From the NCBI RefSeq assembly GCF_018687755.1, contig NZ_CP061305.1, positions 1,301,099 to 1,365,098 on the forward strand: a stretch of 64,000 bases of DNA, written 5' to 3'. Numbering within the stretch: position 1 is the stretch's first letter; each line of letters begins with the position of its first letter. The stretch is from Polynucleobacter sp. JS-Mosq-20-D10. Lineage in GTDB: Bacteria; Pseudomonadota; Gammaproteobacteria; Burkholderiales; Burkholderiaceae. Of the stretch, positions 52,470-61,389 are shown one piece after another. The translations under genes were made by a program, and so were the position numbers. The notes beneath the pieces are model-generated. The model did not search any database and was not told where the DNA came from. It saw nothing but the letters and a program-made list of their open reading frames with translations.

Positions 52470-55400
52470 TTAAGCGGCTACAGCAACGTTGTCATAAATA
52501 CCTTCGAGACGATCCTCAAGCTCATCGTTTGCTTCTTGCATTTGCTTCAGCATCTCTGCATCAGGCTGCCAGTAATTTCTTTGTGATGCCTCTGTTAAGC
52601 GATTCGCTAAACGCGCAGCAGCGGTGGGATTGAGCTTTGCCAAGCGTTCACGCATTTCTGGGTTCAGCATGAAAGTCTCAGTCAGTTGCTTATATACCCA
52701 GGGTTGAACTTGACCTGTAGTTGCTGACCACCCCATAGTATTAGTGATATGAACCTCAATTTGCCGCACGCCCTCGTAACCACTCTCTAGCATGCCTTCA
52801 TACCATTTTGGATTGAGCATACGAGTACGAGTTTCTAAAGAAACTTGTTCCGAGAGAGTTCTGACTGCGCCTTCACCCTTCGTTTGGTCACCGATAAATA
52901 CCGGCACATCAGCCCCACCCTTTGCACGCTTCACTGCCCTAGTAATGCCGCCCAAGGTATCAAAGTAGTTATCAATCGTAGTAACTCCCAACTCCATCGA
53001 GTCTAGGTTTTGATATGTCATTTGTACATCGGATAAAACACTCTTCAACAAAGCGTTATTCTGAATCGGCACACCAGCACGTCCAAAAGCAAAACCTTTT
53101 CTTCGGGTATAGGTTTCAGCTAACTCATCCTCTTCTTCCCACACGCTGTTTTCAACCATATTGCTCACGTTCGATCCATAGGCGCCATCAGCATTGCCAT
53201 ACACTCGCAGTGAGGCAGTTTCTAAGTCACAACCATGTTCTTTTTGGTAAGCCAAGGAATGTTTACGAATGAAGTTTTGCTCCAGTGGCTCATCTTCAGC
53301 AGAGGCAGCCATAAATGCGGCTTCGGCTAATAATTTAATTTGCAAAGGCAAGAGATCTCGGAAGATACCGGATAGAGTAATGACTACGTCGACTCTAGGG
53401 CGCCCTAATTCGCTTAATGGAATCAATTCCGCGCCAGCTAAACGACCGTAACTATCAAAGCGGGGTTTAGCACCCATCAATGCGAGGGCCTGACCAATTT
53501 GTCCACCTTCGGATTTCAAGTTATCACTGCCCCATAAAACCATCGCAATCGATTCTGGGAGCTCATGACTATCTTCTTGGTACTTATCGAGAATGCGCTG
53601 AGCTTGCTTAGCACCATCCTTAACAGCGAAGACGCTCGGAATTCTAAATGGGTCAAAGCCATGCAAATTACGGCCTGTAGGTAGTACTTCGGGATTGCGC
53701 ATCACATCACCGCCTGCAGCAGGTCGAATAAAGCGGCCGTCTAAGGCATCCAGCATCCCAGTCACCTCAGTCTCTGCAGACATCAACTCGTTAGACTTGA
53801 CCATCTTGCCAAATAAATCTTCTAAGGTTTCGCGACTACCTAATTCAAGTAACTCCGGATTGGCATCAATCACTTTGTCAAACTTCTCACCATTCATGAG
53901 AGCTTCTACTACAGCGTCCTCTACTGGGTGATCCAAGGCCACATCGGCCATCGCCTTCAATAAACCAAAGCGCTCAGCAAGTGGAGGTACGGCACCAACT
54001 ACATGCAAGCCATGGGGTATTAAGGTGTACTCGAGCTCGAGCAATTCATTAAAGAGATTGCTCACTGTATTTTGCAAGCCATCAACATCAGATTTGTCCC
54101 ATACGGGTTCAGCTTTGCACAGATCAATCTCTGCAGCTTGGGCCTGAATCAATTCAGCTAAATCAAGGCGTTCTTCATGTGCATCTATTTCTAGGGATCT
54201 AAAGCGCTCGATCGAAGACTTCAAATCTGCTAGACCTGCATATAAACCCGCTTGAGTAACTGGAGGGGTGAGGTAACTAATCAGCGTTGCTCCAGAACGA
54301 CGCTTCGCAATCGCGCCCTCCGAAGGATTGTTTGATGCGTATAAATAAATATTTGGTAGATCATTGATTAAACGATCTGGCCAGCATGCGCCACTCATAC
54401 CAGTTTGTTTGCCAGGCATGAACTCAAGTGCACCATGCGTACCAAAGTGAATCACTGCTGTAGCAGCAAAGTCTTCCCGCAAATAACGATAGTACGCAGA
54501 GAAAGCGTGAGTCGGAGCAAAGCCACGCTCAAATAGCAAGCGCATTGGATCGCCCTCATAGCCAAATGAAGGTTGTACTGAGATCAGCACATTACCAAAC
54601 TGCTTGCCAAGTACAAAGATCGAACTGCCGTTTGAAAGCTGTTTACCAGGAGCCGGGCCCCATTGAGCCTCGATTTCTTTTAACCAGCGTTCACGACGCA
54701 CATGATCATCGACTGGAATCAAAGTATGAACGTTAGCATCAGCACCATACTGCTGTGCATTGCCTTTTAAAATCGAGTCACGCAACTCATCAACCGATTC
54801 TGGAACGTCAACGGTATAACCACGCTCCTTCATACCAACCAATAAGTTTTGAACCGATTGGAATACGCTTAAATAAGCTGCGCTACCAATATTTCCGGCA
54901 TTTGGCGGGAAGTTGAACAATACGATACCCACCTTGCGCTCTGCGCGTTCCGAACGACGCAGGTCAACCAATTTACCCACCCGTGCGGCCAACATCCCCA
55001 CACGCTCGGTACAGGTAAACATATCCTGAGGATTGTGGTCATCCGTAAATGAGCATTGCTTATGACAACCAGTGCAAGTCGTTCCAGATGCACCAGGACG
55101 TCCGCCATAAACCATTGGAATGGTAGAGCCATCTAACTCCGGAATAGCCACCATGATGGTGCTCTCAACTGGAAGTAAGCCGCGCTCGGAACTGCCCCAC
55201 TGCTCCAGATTCTGAAACTCAACTGGGTGAGCAGCAATGTAGGGAATATCTAATTTAGCCAACACCTCTTCAGCTGCATGGGCATCGTTGTAGGCTGGTC
55301 CACCCACCAAAGAGAAGCCCGTTAAAGAAATCATGGCATCGATGGTTGGTTTACCGTCTTGGCTAAAGTAATCATCAATTGCTGGGCGGGCATCTAAGCC

Positions 55401-56288
55401 AGCAGCAAAAGCAGGTACTACCTGCAAACCTTGGGCCTCTAATGCGGCAATAACCGGATCGTAGTGACCGCTATTACCAGATACCAAGTAAGAACGGAGT
55501 ACTAAGAGCCCTACTCTGCCACGCGCTTTGGCATCGGGCACCACCTTAGGCAAATCACTTAAATTATTGCTAAGGCGATTCTTCATCCTTGGGTGATACA
55601 CACCAGAATCTGGATATTCGACTGGATCAAGTGCCTTAGCATTTTTACGCAAAGCCTCACGCGAGCCAGAGGCGTAGCGATTGATAAGGTTGACCATCAT
55701 GTTGTACATGTTTTCTTGAGAGCCGCCCAACCAATACTGCAGCGATAAGAAATAAGCTCTAAGGTCTTGAGCGGTGCCTGGTACAAAGCGCAACATCTGC
55801 GGAATCACACGCAACATTTTCATTTGCTTTGCGCCAGCAGTCGAAGCTTTACTCTTACCATCCTTATCTTTAGCGCTTGGACGCAGCTTTTTGAGCATCG
55901 CCATCAAACCACTAGCTGGCTTACTCATATCCAGCTTGCCAATTTTTGTTAACTTAGTAACATCCCCTGCAGACATGGCACAAACCATGGCATCACAATG
56001 ATCTCGTCTTGCTTTGAGATCATCCAAGATGGGTAAATAGTGATCCTCCAAGAACAACATTGTGGCAATCACAATGTCGCCGCTGGCAATGTCATCCTTA
56101 CAATTTTGCAAATGCTCTGGATTTCCGGCAAATTCACTAGCTGAGTGAATCTTTAAAGTCGCCCCCGGAATCGTCTTCTTGAGATCCTCATAGGCGCGGT
56201 TTGCGGCACTATTTAAATGAGTATCCATCGTAACAAGCACCAGCTTGATAGACTCATGCAGGTTAGAAGCTTTTGTTTTTGTCAGCAT
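52470..56288 (-). CDS. bchH: Magnesium chelatase subunit H
   Basis: The 1272-residue protein is full length for BchH/CobN-type chelatase subunits. Recognisable parts include LGGSQENMYNMMVNL, CTGCHKQCSF, AVIHFGTHGALEFMPGKQ and YGRLAGAELIPLSELGRPRVDVV in part (GRPRVDVVITLSGIFRD). It binds protoporphyrin IX and receives Mg2+ with BchI and BchD. It starts 255 bases from divergent bchI, with a shared PpsR palindrome. Confidence 0.97.
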   Translation of the reverse strand: MLTKTKASNLHESIKLVLVTMDTHLNSAANRAYEDLKKTIPGATLKIHSASEFAGNPEHLQNCKDDIASGDIVIATMLFLEDHYLPILDDLKARRDHCDAMVCAMSAGDVTKLTKIGKLDMSKPASGLMAMLKKLRPSAKDKDGKSKASTAGAKQMKMLRVIPQMLRFVPGTAQDLRAYFLSLQYWLGGSQENMYNMMVNLINRYASGSREALRKNAKALDPVEYPDSGVYHPRMKNRLSNNLSDLPKVVPDAKARGRVGLLVLRSYLVSGNSGHYDPVIAALEAQGLQVVPAFAAGLDARPAIDDYFSQDGKPTIDAMISLTGFSLVGGPAYNDAHAAEEVLAKLDIPYIAAHPVEFQNLEQWGSSERGLLPVESTIMVAIPELDGSTIPMVYGGRPGASGTTCTGCHKQCSFTDDHNPQDMFTCTERVGMLAARVGKLVDLRRSERAERKVGIVLFNFPPNAGNIGSAAYLSVFQSVQNLLVGMKERGYTVDVPESVDELRDSILKGNAQQYGADANVHTLIPVDDHVRRERWLKEIEAQWGPAPGKQLSNGSSIFVLGKQFGNVLISVQPSFGYEGDPMRLLFERGFAPTHAFSAYYRYLREDFAATAVIHFGTHGALEFMPGKQTGMSGACWPDRLINDLPNIYLYASNNPSEGAIAKRRSGATLISYLTPPVTQAGLYAGLADLKSSIERFRSLEIDAHEERLDLAELIQAQAAEIDLCKAEPVWDKSDVDGLQNTVSNLFNELLELEYTLIPHGLHVVGAVPPLAERFGLLKAMADVALDHPVEDAVVEALMNGEKFDKVIDANPELLELGSRETLEDLFGKMVKSNELMSAETEVTGMLDALDGRFIRPAAGGDVMRNPEVLPTGRNLHGFDPFRIPSVFAVKDGAKQAQRILDKYQEDSHELPESIAMVLWGSDNLKSEGGQIGQALALMGAKPRFDSYGRLAGAELIPLSELGRPRVDVVITLSGIFRDLLPLQIKLLAEAAFMAASAEDEPLEQNFIRKHSLAYQKEHGCDLETASLRVYGNADGAYGSNVSNMVENSVWEEEDELAETYTRRKGFAFGRAGVPIQNNALLKSVLSDVQMTYQNLDSMELGVTTIDNYFDTLGGITRAVKRAKGGADVPVFIGDQTKGEGAVRTLSEQVSLETRTRMLNPKWYEGMLESGYEGVRQIEVHITNTMGWSATTGQVQPWVYKQLTETFMLNPEMRERLAKLNPTAAARLANRLTEASQRNYWQPDAEMLKQMQEANDELEDRLEGIYDNVAVAA

Positions 56289-56351
56289 TAAATAGTTTTA
56301 TTAAAAAGGTCAAATTTAAAAAATTTACTTTTTAGTTTTTGTCTTAGTTTG

Positions 56352-56416
56352 ATTCTTTAAGAATCCTACAATACTGTCAACTAAAATTGACACTTTATTT
56401 GATATAAAGCTATCAT
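56352..56416. promoter_or_regulatory. Bidirectional bchH/bchI promoter centred on a PpsR palindrome
   Basis: TGTCAACTAAAATTGACA (56375-56392) contains TTGACA on both strands. On the plus strand TTGACA (56387-56392) is followed after 18 bases by TATCAT (56411-56416), towards bchI. On the minus strand TTGACA (56375-56380) is followed after 17 bases by AAGAAT (56352-56357), towards bchH. One bound repressor could block both -35 boxes. Confidence 0.7.
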
Positions 56417-56543
56417 TTAAGGGTAAGTCCTAGTAAAAAATTAATGCCAGTATATTTACAGAATCAATCATTCATTTACTGATTTGCTGCAATGCAATAA
56501 GTAAGATAACCAGGTTTGAATTAAACAATTTCAAGGAATCTGA

Positions 56544-57590
56544 ATGGCACGTAACTACCCTTTCTCTGCAATTGTTGGGCAAGAGGATATGAAGTTAGCA
56601 ATCTTGATTGCAGCACTCGACCCGAGTGTTGGGGGGGTGCTGGTAATGGGCGACCGTGGTACCGGTAAATCTACGGCAGTGCGCGCACTAGCCGCATTGC
56701 TTCCAGAGATGAGCTCAGTTCAAGAGTGTGTATATGCCTGCGATCCAAATGCTGCAAGCGGAACCTGCCCTATATGCGATGAACTCAGAGCCAAACTCAA
56801 GATTGGCGGCAAACTGAAGGCCATTAAGAAGGCTGTACCAGTAGTTGACTTGCCATTAGGCGCTACTGAAGACCGAGTCATCGGCGCATTGGATATTGAA
56901 AAAGCTTTGAGCTCCGGTGAGAAAGCATACGAACCCGGTCTACTTGCTAAAGCACATCGCGGCTTTCTGTATATAGATGAGGTTAATCTTTTGGAGGATC
57001 ACTTAGTCGATTTATTGATCGACGTTGCTGCTTCTGGCGTAAACGTAGTTGAGAGGGAAGGCTTGAGTATTCGTCACCCAGCTAAGTTTGTTTTAGTCGG
57101 CAGCGGAAATCCAGAGGAAGGTGAATTACGTCCACAACTACTTGATCGTTTTGGACTTGCGGTGGAAGTCAAGACGCCTCAAGAACCAAAGTCTCGGGTA
57201 GAGATTATCAAACGACGTGATGAGTTTGAGCGCAATCAAGAAAAGTTCATGGAGATCTGGGAAAAAGAAGACGCCATCATTCGACAACAAATTCAGGCGG
57301 GAAAGAAGAAGTTGTCGACTGTGAAGGTCGATGATGCCATGCTAGAAAAAGTCACTCAGCTTTGTAGCCATTTGGGAACTGATGGCTTACGTGGCGAGTT
57401 AACACTGCTGCGCGCAACTCGTGCTTATGCAGCCCTGTGCGGAAAAAATCATGTGACGATTGAGCATCTGAAAAAGATTGCAGTGCCTGCCTTGCAGCAT
57501 CGTCTCAGGCGCAACCCTCTGGATGATTCTAGCTCTGCTGTGCGGGTCAGAAGGGCCTTAGAAGAGCTATTCCCTGAAACCAGTAAGTAA
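56544..57590 (+). CDS. bchI: Magnesium chelatase ATPase subunit I
   Basis: The 348-residue AAA+ ATPase has Walker A GDRGTGKSTAV (residues about 36-46), Walker B FLYIDEVNLL and the Cys-rich CDPNAASGTCPICDE insert. It hexamerises with BchD to drive Mg insertion by BchH. AAGGAAT precedes the ATG. bchD follows after 27 bases. Confidence 0.96.
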   Translation: MARNYPFSAIVGQEDMKLAILIAALDPSVGGVLVMGDRGTGKSTAVRALAALLPEMSSVQECVYACDPNAASGTCPICDELRAKLKIGGKLKAIKKAVPVVDLPLGATEDRVIGALDIEKALSSGEKAYEPGLLAKAHRGFLYIDEVNLLEDHLVDLLIDVAASGVNVVEREGLSIRHPAKFVLVGSGNPEEGELRPQLLDRFGLAVEVKTPQEPKSRVEIIKRRDEFERNQEKFMEIWEKEDAIIRQQIQAGKKKLSTVKVDDAMLEKVTQLCSHLGTDGLRGELTLLRATRAYAALCGKNHVTIEHLKKIAVPALQHRLRRNPLDDSSSAVRVRRALEELFPETSK

Positions 57591-57617
57591 GCAAGATCAA
57601 TCAATCAATACAGTCTT

Positions 57618-59546
57618 TTGGAAACTCTAGAACAAACCCAAGAGATCAGCAAGAGTGCCAAACTCGAAACTTGGTTGCGGGCGCTCCAGGTCGCTCAACT
57701 CTTAGCCATCAATCCCCATGGCCTGGGAGGCGTGATTTTGCGTGCGCGCTCTGGGCCTGTCAGAGATCGTTGGCTAGCTTATCTCAATACCGTTGCTCAA
57801 TTAGGCGGTATGCGCCTGCCATTACGAAAAATGCCACTTGGGATCTCTGATGAAAATCTGATTGGTGGTATCGATCTTGATCAAACTTTACGGACTGGTA
57901 AAGCTGTTCTCAGACAGGGGCTCCTAGCTCAATGTGATCAGCAGCTATTACTCATGCCAATGGCAGAGAGGGTTGAAGTGGGCGCAGTAGCAAAAGTGGT
58001 CAGCGCTTTAGATAATGGATTCATTGCGATTGAACGTGATGGTCAAAGTCGCAGAATTGAAAGTCACTTTGGTGTTGTTGCCTTAGATGAAGGCATCGAA
58101 GATGATGAACAACCCAATGAAAAAATTCGGCAAAGAACAGCCTTTCTTCTGAATCTGGACATCATTGGCTGGAGAGATTTACCAGAAACAGATGATGATT
58201 TTTTGCCGGATAGGCAATCACTGGATTACGCTAGCGAACACTTTTCAAATGTCAGCATCAGCGAAGATAGTCTGAGTGCGCTTGTAGGAGTAGCTGAGCA
58301 ACTCGGTGTTGTGTCAATACGTGCGCTGAACTTAGCACTGAATACTGCAAAATGTTTAGCTGCCTTTGATAGAGAATCAGAAGTCAGTAGCATGCACCTC
58401 CAGCGCGCTATTGCTTTAGTGTTATCAACCAGAGCAACTCGCTTACCGCAAAGTGCGCCTCCACCTGAAGATGAAAACGAAGCTCCGACTGATGAAGAAC
58501 AACTAGACGACCAGCCAGAAGAAAGCGTAGATCAAGATCAGCCGCCTCCACCAGAGCCGCCTCCGCTAGAACCTACTGAAGATCAAAATCAGGACCAAGA
58601 AAAAAAGGAGGAGAACGAGTCTGAGAAAACAGATTCAGAAAATCCTCAAGCTCTCGATGATGAAATTCTCGAAGCAGCTCAAGCTGCGATTCCCGCCGAT
58701 CTCTTAGCACGCTTGGCTGATTTAGCCGATTTGAAAACACCGAAAGGGATGGGTGGAAAAACAGGCGCCGTCAAAGTCGGGCGAGTGCGTGGGCGCCCCT
58801 TAGGTAATATGCCAGGCATGCCCGAAGGCGGTAAAACCTTAAGCATCATTGATACCTTACGAGCTGCTGTGCCTTGGCAAGGCGTGCGCAGGGCAGAAAT
58901 GAAGGCTGCTGGTAAGCTCGTCCCTGCAGGAAAAATTCTTATCCGCAAAGAAGATTTTAGGATCAAGCGCTATCAAGAGCGGACTCAAACTTTAACGATG
59001 TTTATCGTGGATGCTTCTGGCTCTTCTGCAATGCATCGCCTTGCAGAAGCCAAGGGTGCAGTAGAGCTCTTGCTAGCTGAATGCTATGTGAGACGTGATC
59101 AAGTAGCAGTGATGTCATTTAGAGGGAGTGTTGCTGAACTCGTTCTTGCCCCTACTCGTTCATTAGTAAAGGCAAAGCGGGCTTTAAGTGGGCTACCTGG
59201 TGGAGGCGGGACCCCTCTATCACGGGCCATTGATGAGTCTTTTGAGATCGCTAGCGCATCGATGAGAAAGGGGCTTACCCCTGCTCTCGTCTTCCTAACG
59301 GATGGCCGAGCCAACATTGCTAAAGATGGCTCCCCTGGCAGACCGAAAGCAATGGAAGATGCTCAGCAGTCAGCACGTGCTGCCTCTCACTACTCTTTTA
59401 AATCCTTATGGATTGATACCTCACCCCAAGCCAGAGACGAAGGCAAGGCTCTCGCAGCAATGCTTGGGTCGATGTACTTACCTCTCCCGAATGCAGGAGC
59501 CACTGAGGTTTCTCAAGCAATCATGCAGGGGCTTAAAAAGGCTTAA
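57618..59546 (+). CDS. bchD: Magnesium chelatase subunit D
   Basis: The 642-residue protein has an N-terminal AAA-like domain without a good P-loop, a central acidic and proline-rich linker (about residues 278-345, many E/D/Q/P) and a C-terminal von Willebrand A domain with MIDAS DASGSSA. It bridges BchI and BchH. The start is a TTG at 57618 without a clear ribosome site; no ATG or GTG lies nearby in frame, so the start is provisional. Confidence 0.94.
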   Translation: METLEQTQEISKSAKLETWLRALQVAQLLAINPHGLGGVILRARSGPVRDRWLAYLNTVAQLGGMRLPLRKMPLGISDENLIGGIDLDQTLRTGKAVLRQGLLAQCDQQLLLMPMAERVEVGAVAKVVSALDNGFIAIERDGQSRRIESHFGVVALDEGIEDDEQPNEKIRQRTAFLLNLDIIGWRDLPETDDDFLPDRQSLDYASEHFSNVSISEDSLSALVGVAEQLGVVSIRALNLALNTAKCLAAFDRESEVSSMHLQRAIALVLSTRATRLPQSAPPPEDENEAPTDEEQLDDQPEESVDQDQPPPPEPPPLEPTEDQNQDQEKKEENESEKTDSENPQALDDEILEAAQAAIPADLLARLADLADLKTPKGMGGKTGAVKVGRVRGRPLGNMPGMPEGGKTLSIIDTLRAAVPWQGVRRAEMKAAGKLVPAGKILIRKEDFRIKRYQERTQTLTMFIVDASGSSAMHRLAEAKGAVELLLAECYVRRDQVAVMSFRGSVAELVLAPTRSLVKAKRALSGLPGGGGTPLSRAIDESFEIASASMRKGLTPALVFLTDGRANIAKDGSPGRPKAMEDAQQSARAASHYSFKSLWIDTSPQARDEGKALAAMLGSMYLPLPNAGATEVSQAIMQGLKKA

Positions 59547-60398
59547 CTAAGCTAGTCCCTCCAGAATCAGTTTCGCCACTTTGCTTGGTTCGAGCTCGTG
59601 CATGATGTGACCACCCTCCCACTTCAAAACCTCTGCAGCAGGGAAATGATCCTGAATAATTTTCTCTAAAGGTTTAGCCGGAATCCACGCATCCTGATTA
59701 CCTAATACACAGATTAACTTACCTTGATACAAGCCTGCTTCAGATAACACCTTTTGAATGTCTGCCGCTGCCATGAAATTCATAGAACCACGCACGTGAT
59801 CTGAACGCTCAAAGAGTTTGCGGTAATAAACTCTCCGCGCCTCTGGTAAAAAAGTGTTGGTTGAGTCCAGCAGCTTATCTACCATTCCCAAACTGGGTGA
59901 CAGCGAAGCAAGCAAACTGGAGAGCGTTGAAGATTTGGTAATGGGGCCTAAGAGCGGTCCAAAGAAACTAGTATAGACAGGCGGTGGCGGTATAAAAGAT
60001 GGGTTTAAAGCAATGACCAGCTTTGGCTGTTTTGTTGCAGCTACCGCAAAACGGATTGCTAAGGGTGCCCCAGCAGAATGTCCCACTACGATCGAGGGGG
60101 CTTCAATTCCCAGTTGCTCGATGAGTAGTTGCAATGAACGCGCAATGACATCTAGCTTGAGGTCTTCTAATCTTGCGCCTTGGGTAAAGGCATGGCCAGG
60201 TAAATCTGGCACTAGCACTTGCGCATGGGGCTCCAGCAGAGGAATCAAATCTGACCAAGAGTGGGTTGAGCTTCCAGTACCATGCAGCAGCAAAACTACT
60301 GGACCCTTACCTGTGAGCTGAACATGCCAATCTAAATCTCCAACAGAGATAAGCCTGCTATGTTGTCGATTGGGCCAATCTAGGGGTATGCGTTTCAT
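59547..60398 (-). CDS. bchO: Alpha/beta hydrolase BchO
   Basis: A 283-residue alpha/beta hydrolase with HGTGSSTHSW (oxyanion loop), the nucleophile elbow GHSAGAPLA and a C-terminal GGHIMHELEP His. The pattern and position next to bchD identify BchO, an accessory protein thought to support magnesium chelatase. Its stop abuts the bchD stop on the other strand. Confidence 0.9.
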   Translation of the reverse strand: MKRIPLDWPNRQHSRLISVGDLDWHVQLTGKGPVVLLLHGTGSSTHSWSDLIPLLEPHAQVLVPDLPGHAFTQGARLEDLKLDVIARSLQLLIEQLGIEAPSIVVGHSAGAPLAIRFAVAATKQPKLVIALNPSFIPPPPVYTSFFGPLLGPITKSSTLSSLLASLSPSLGMVDKLLDSTNTFLPEARRVYYRKLFERSDHVRGSMNFMAAADIQKVLSEAGLYQGKLICVLGNQDAWIPAKPLEKIIQDHFPAAEVLKWEGGHIMHELEPSKVAKLILEGLA

Positions 60399-60401
60399 GA
60401 C

Positions 60402-61328
60402 TTATAAAAATTCTTTGAGTGCAGCAAGACCGATGGTGGACTGCTCTTCTTGCGGTAAGTGTCCAATATTAGGCAAGGATACTCTCTTCGCATTAGGCAT
60501 CACCTTCAAATAATCATTGGAATTGGCAATGGGGATAAAGGCATCTTTTTCGCCCCAAAGTAACAATGTGGGTACCTTGATAGTTGCTAAAGAAGGGATT
60601 GGGTCTTGTAAAACCGTTTGCTGCATACGAGCCAAAATTGCCCCCCTCACTCCGGGGGCTAGCATCAGATCGTAATAGCGATTCACTAAAGCATCATTTA
60701 ATGTTTTTGGATTAGCGTAGGCTGGCTCTAGATTCATCGCCAAAAAAGTTTTAGAAAAGAAGTAGCGATAAAGCTCAGCGATGGCGGGAACTTCTGTCTT
60801 TTTACCGTACTCCATTCCTGGGCTGGCATATCCATCTGGGGATATGAGTACCAACTTGGCAACTTGATCCGGATAGCGGGCTGCAAACTGCCAAGCAAAC
60901 TTTCCACCCATAGAGTTGCCTACCAGCACTACCTTAGGAATCTGCAGCTCTTTGAGAAAAGCTTCTAATACTTCCACACTTCTCTGATCGGTATAGATTC
61001 CACTGGGATCTTCTCCGGTAAGACCAAATCCTGGTAAATCAAGGGAAATAACGCGGTGCTCACCACTTAGAGCTTCTGACCAGGAATCCCATGTCTGCAA
61101 GCTAGATCCGAAGCCGTGCAAAAATAGAATCGGGATTGAATTTTTGGAGGGCCCAGTATCTTGATAATGAACATTGACTCCCAAGGCGCTGACATAAGCA
61201 GTTTTAGGTGATCCATAGACTTTCTCCAACTCTGCTTTAGACTTATCGGGAGTCCATAAATAGAGTGCAGCAAGAAATAGAAATGCTGTACATACAATAG
61301 CAATAATCTTGAGTGCTTTTAGAAACAT
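60402..61328 (-). CDS. Second alpha/beta hydrolase, membrane-anchored
   Basis: The 308-residue protein has an N-terminal hydrophobic anchor (about residues 5-26) and an alpha/beta hydrolase domain: LHGFGSSLQTW, nucleophile elbow GNSMGGKFAW, GEKDAFIP and the final NIGHLPQEE His. It is 3 bases upstream of bchO on the same strand, so the two are co-transcribed. It is divergent from the LPOR gene. Substrate unknown; an ester in pigment or lipid metabolism is possible. Confidence 0.75.
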   Translation of the reverse strand: MFLKALKIIAIVCTAFLFLAALYLWTPDKSKAELEKVYGSPKTAYVSALGVNVHYQDTGPSKNSIPILFLHGFGSSLQTWDSWSEALSGEHRVISLDLPGFGLTGEDPSGIYTDQRSVEVLEAFLKELQIPKVVLVGNSMGGKFAWQFAARYPDQVAKLVLISPDGYASPGMEYGKKTEVPAIAELYRYFFSKTFLAMNLEPAYANPKTLNDALVNRYYDLMLAPGVRGAILARMQQTVLQDPIPSLATIKVPTLLLWGEKDAFIPIANSNDYLKVMPNAKRVSLPNIGHLPQEEQSTIGLAALKEFL

Positions 61329-61389
61329 TGCGTCTAGCCTTAAAATGACAATAATTCATTATTACCAAAACTAAGACTGTAATAGAAAA

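Noticed and set aside
56351..56365. GATTCTT-T-AAGAATC inverted repeat as a terminator or separate operator
   Set aside because: No T-run and a one-base loop; it overlaps the proposed -10 of bchH, so it is more likely incidental promoter sequence.
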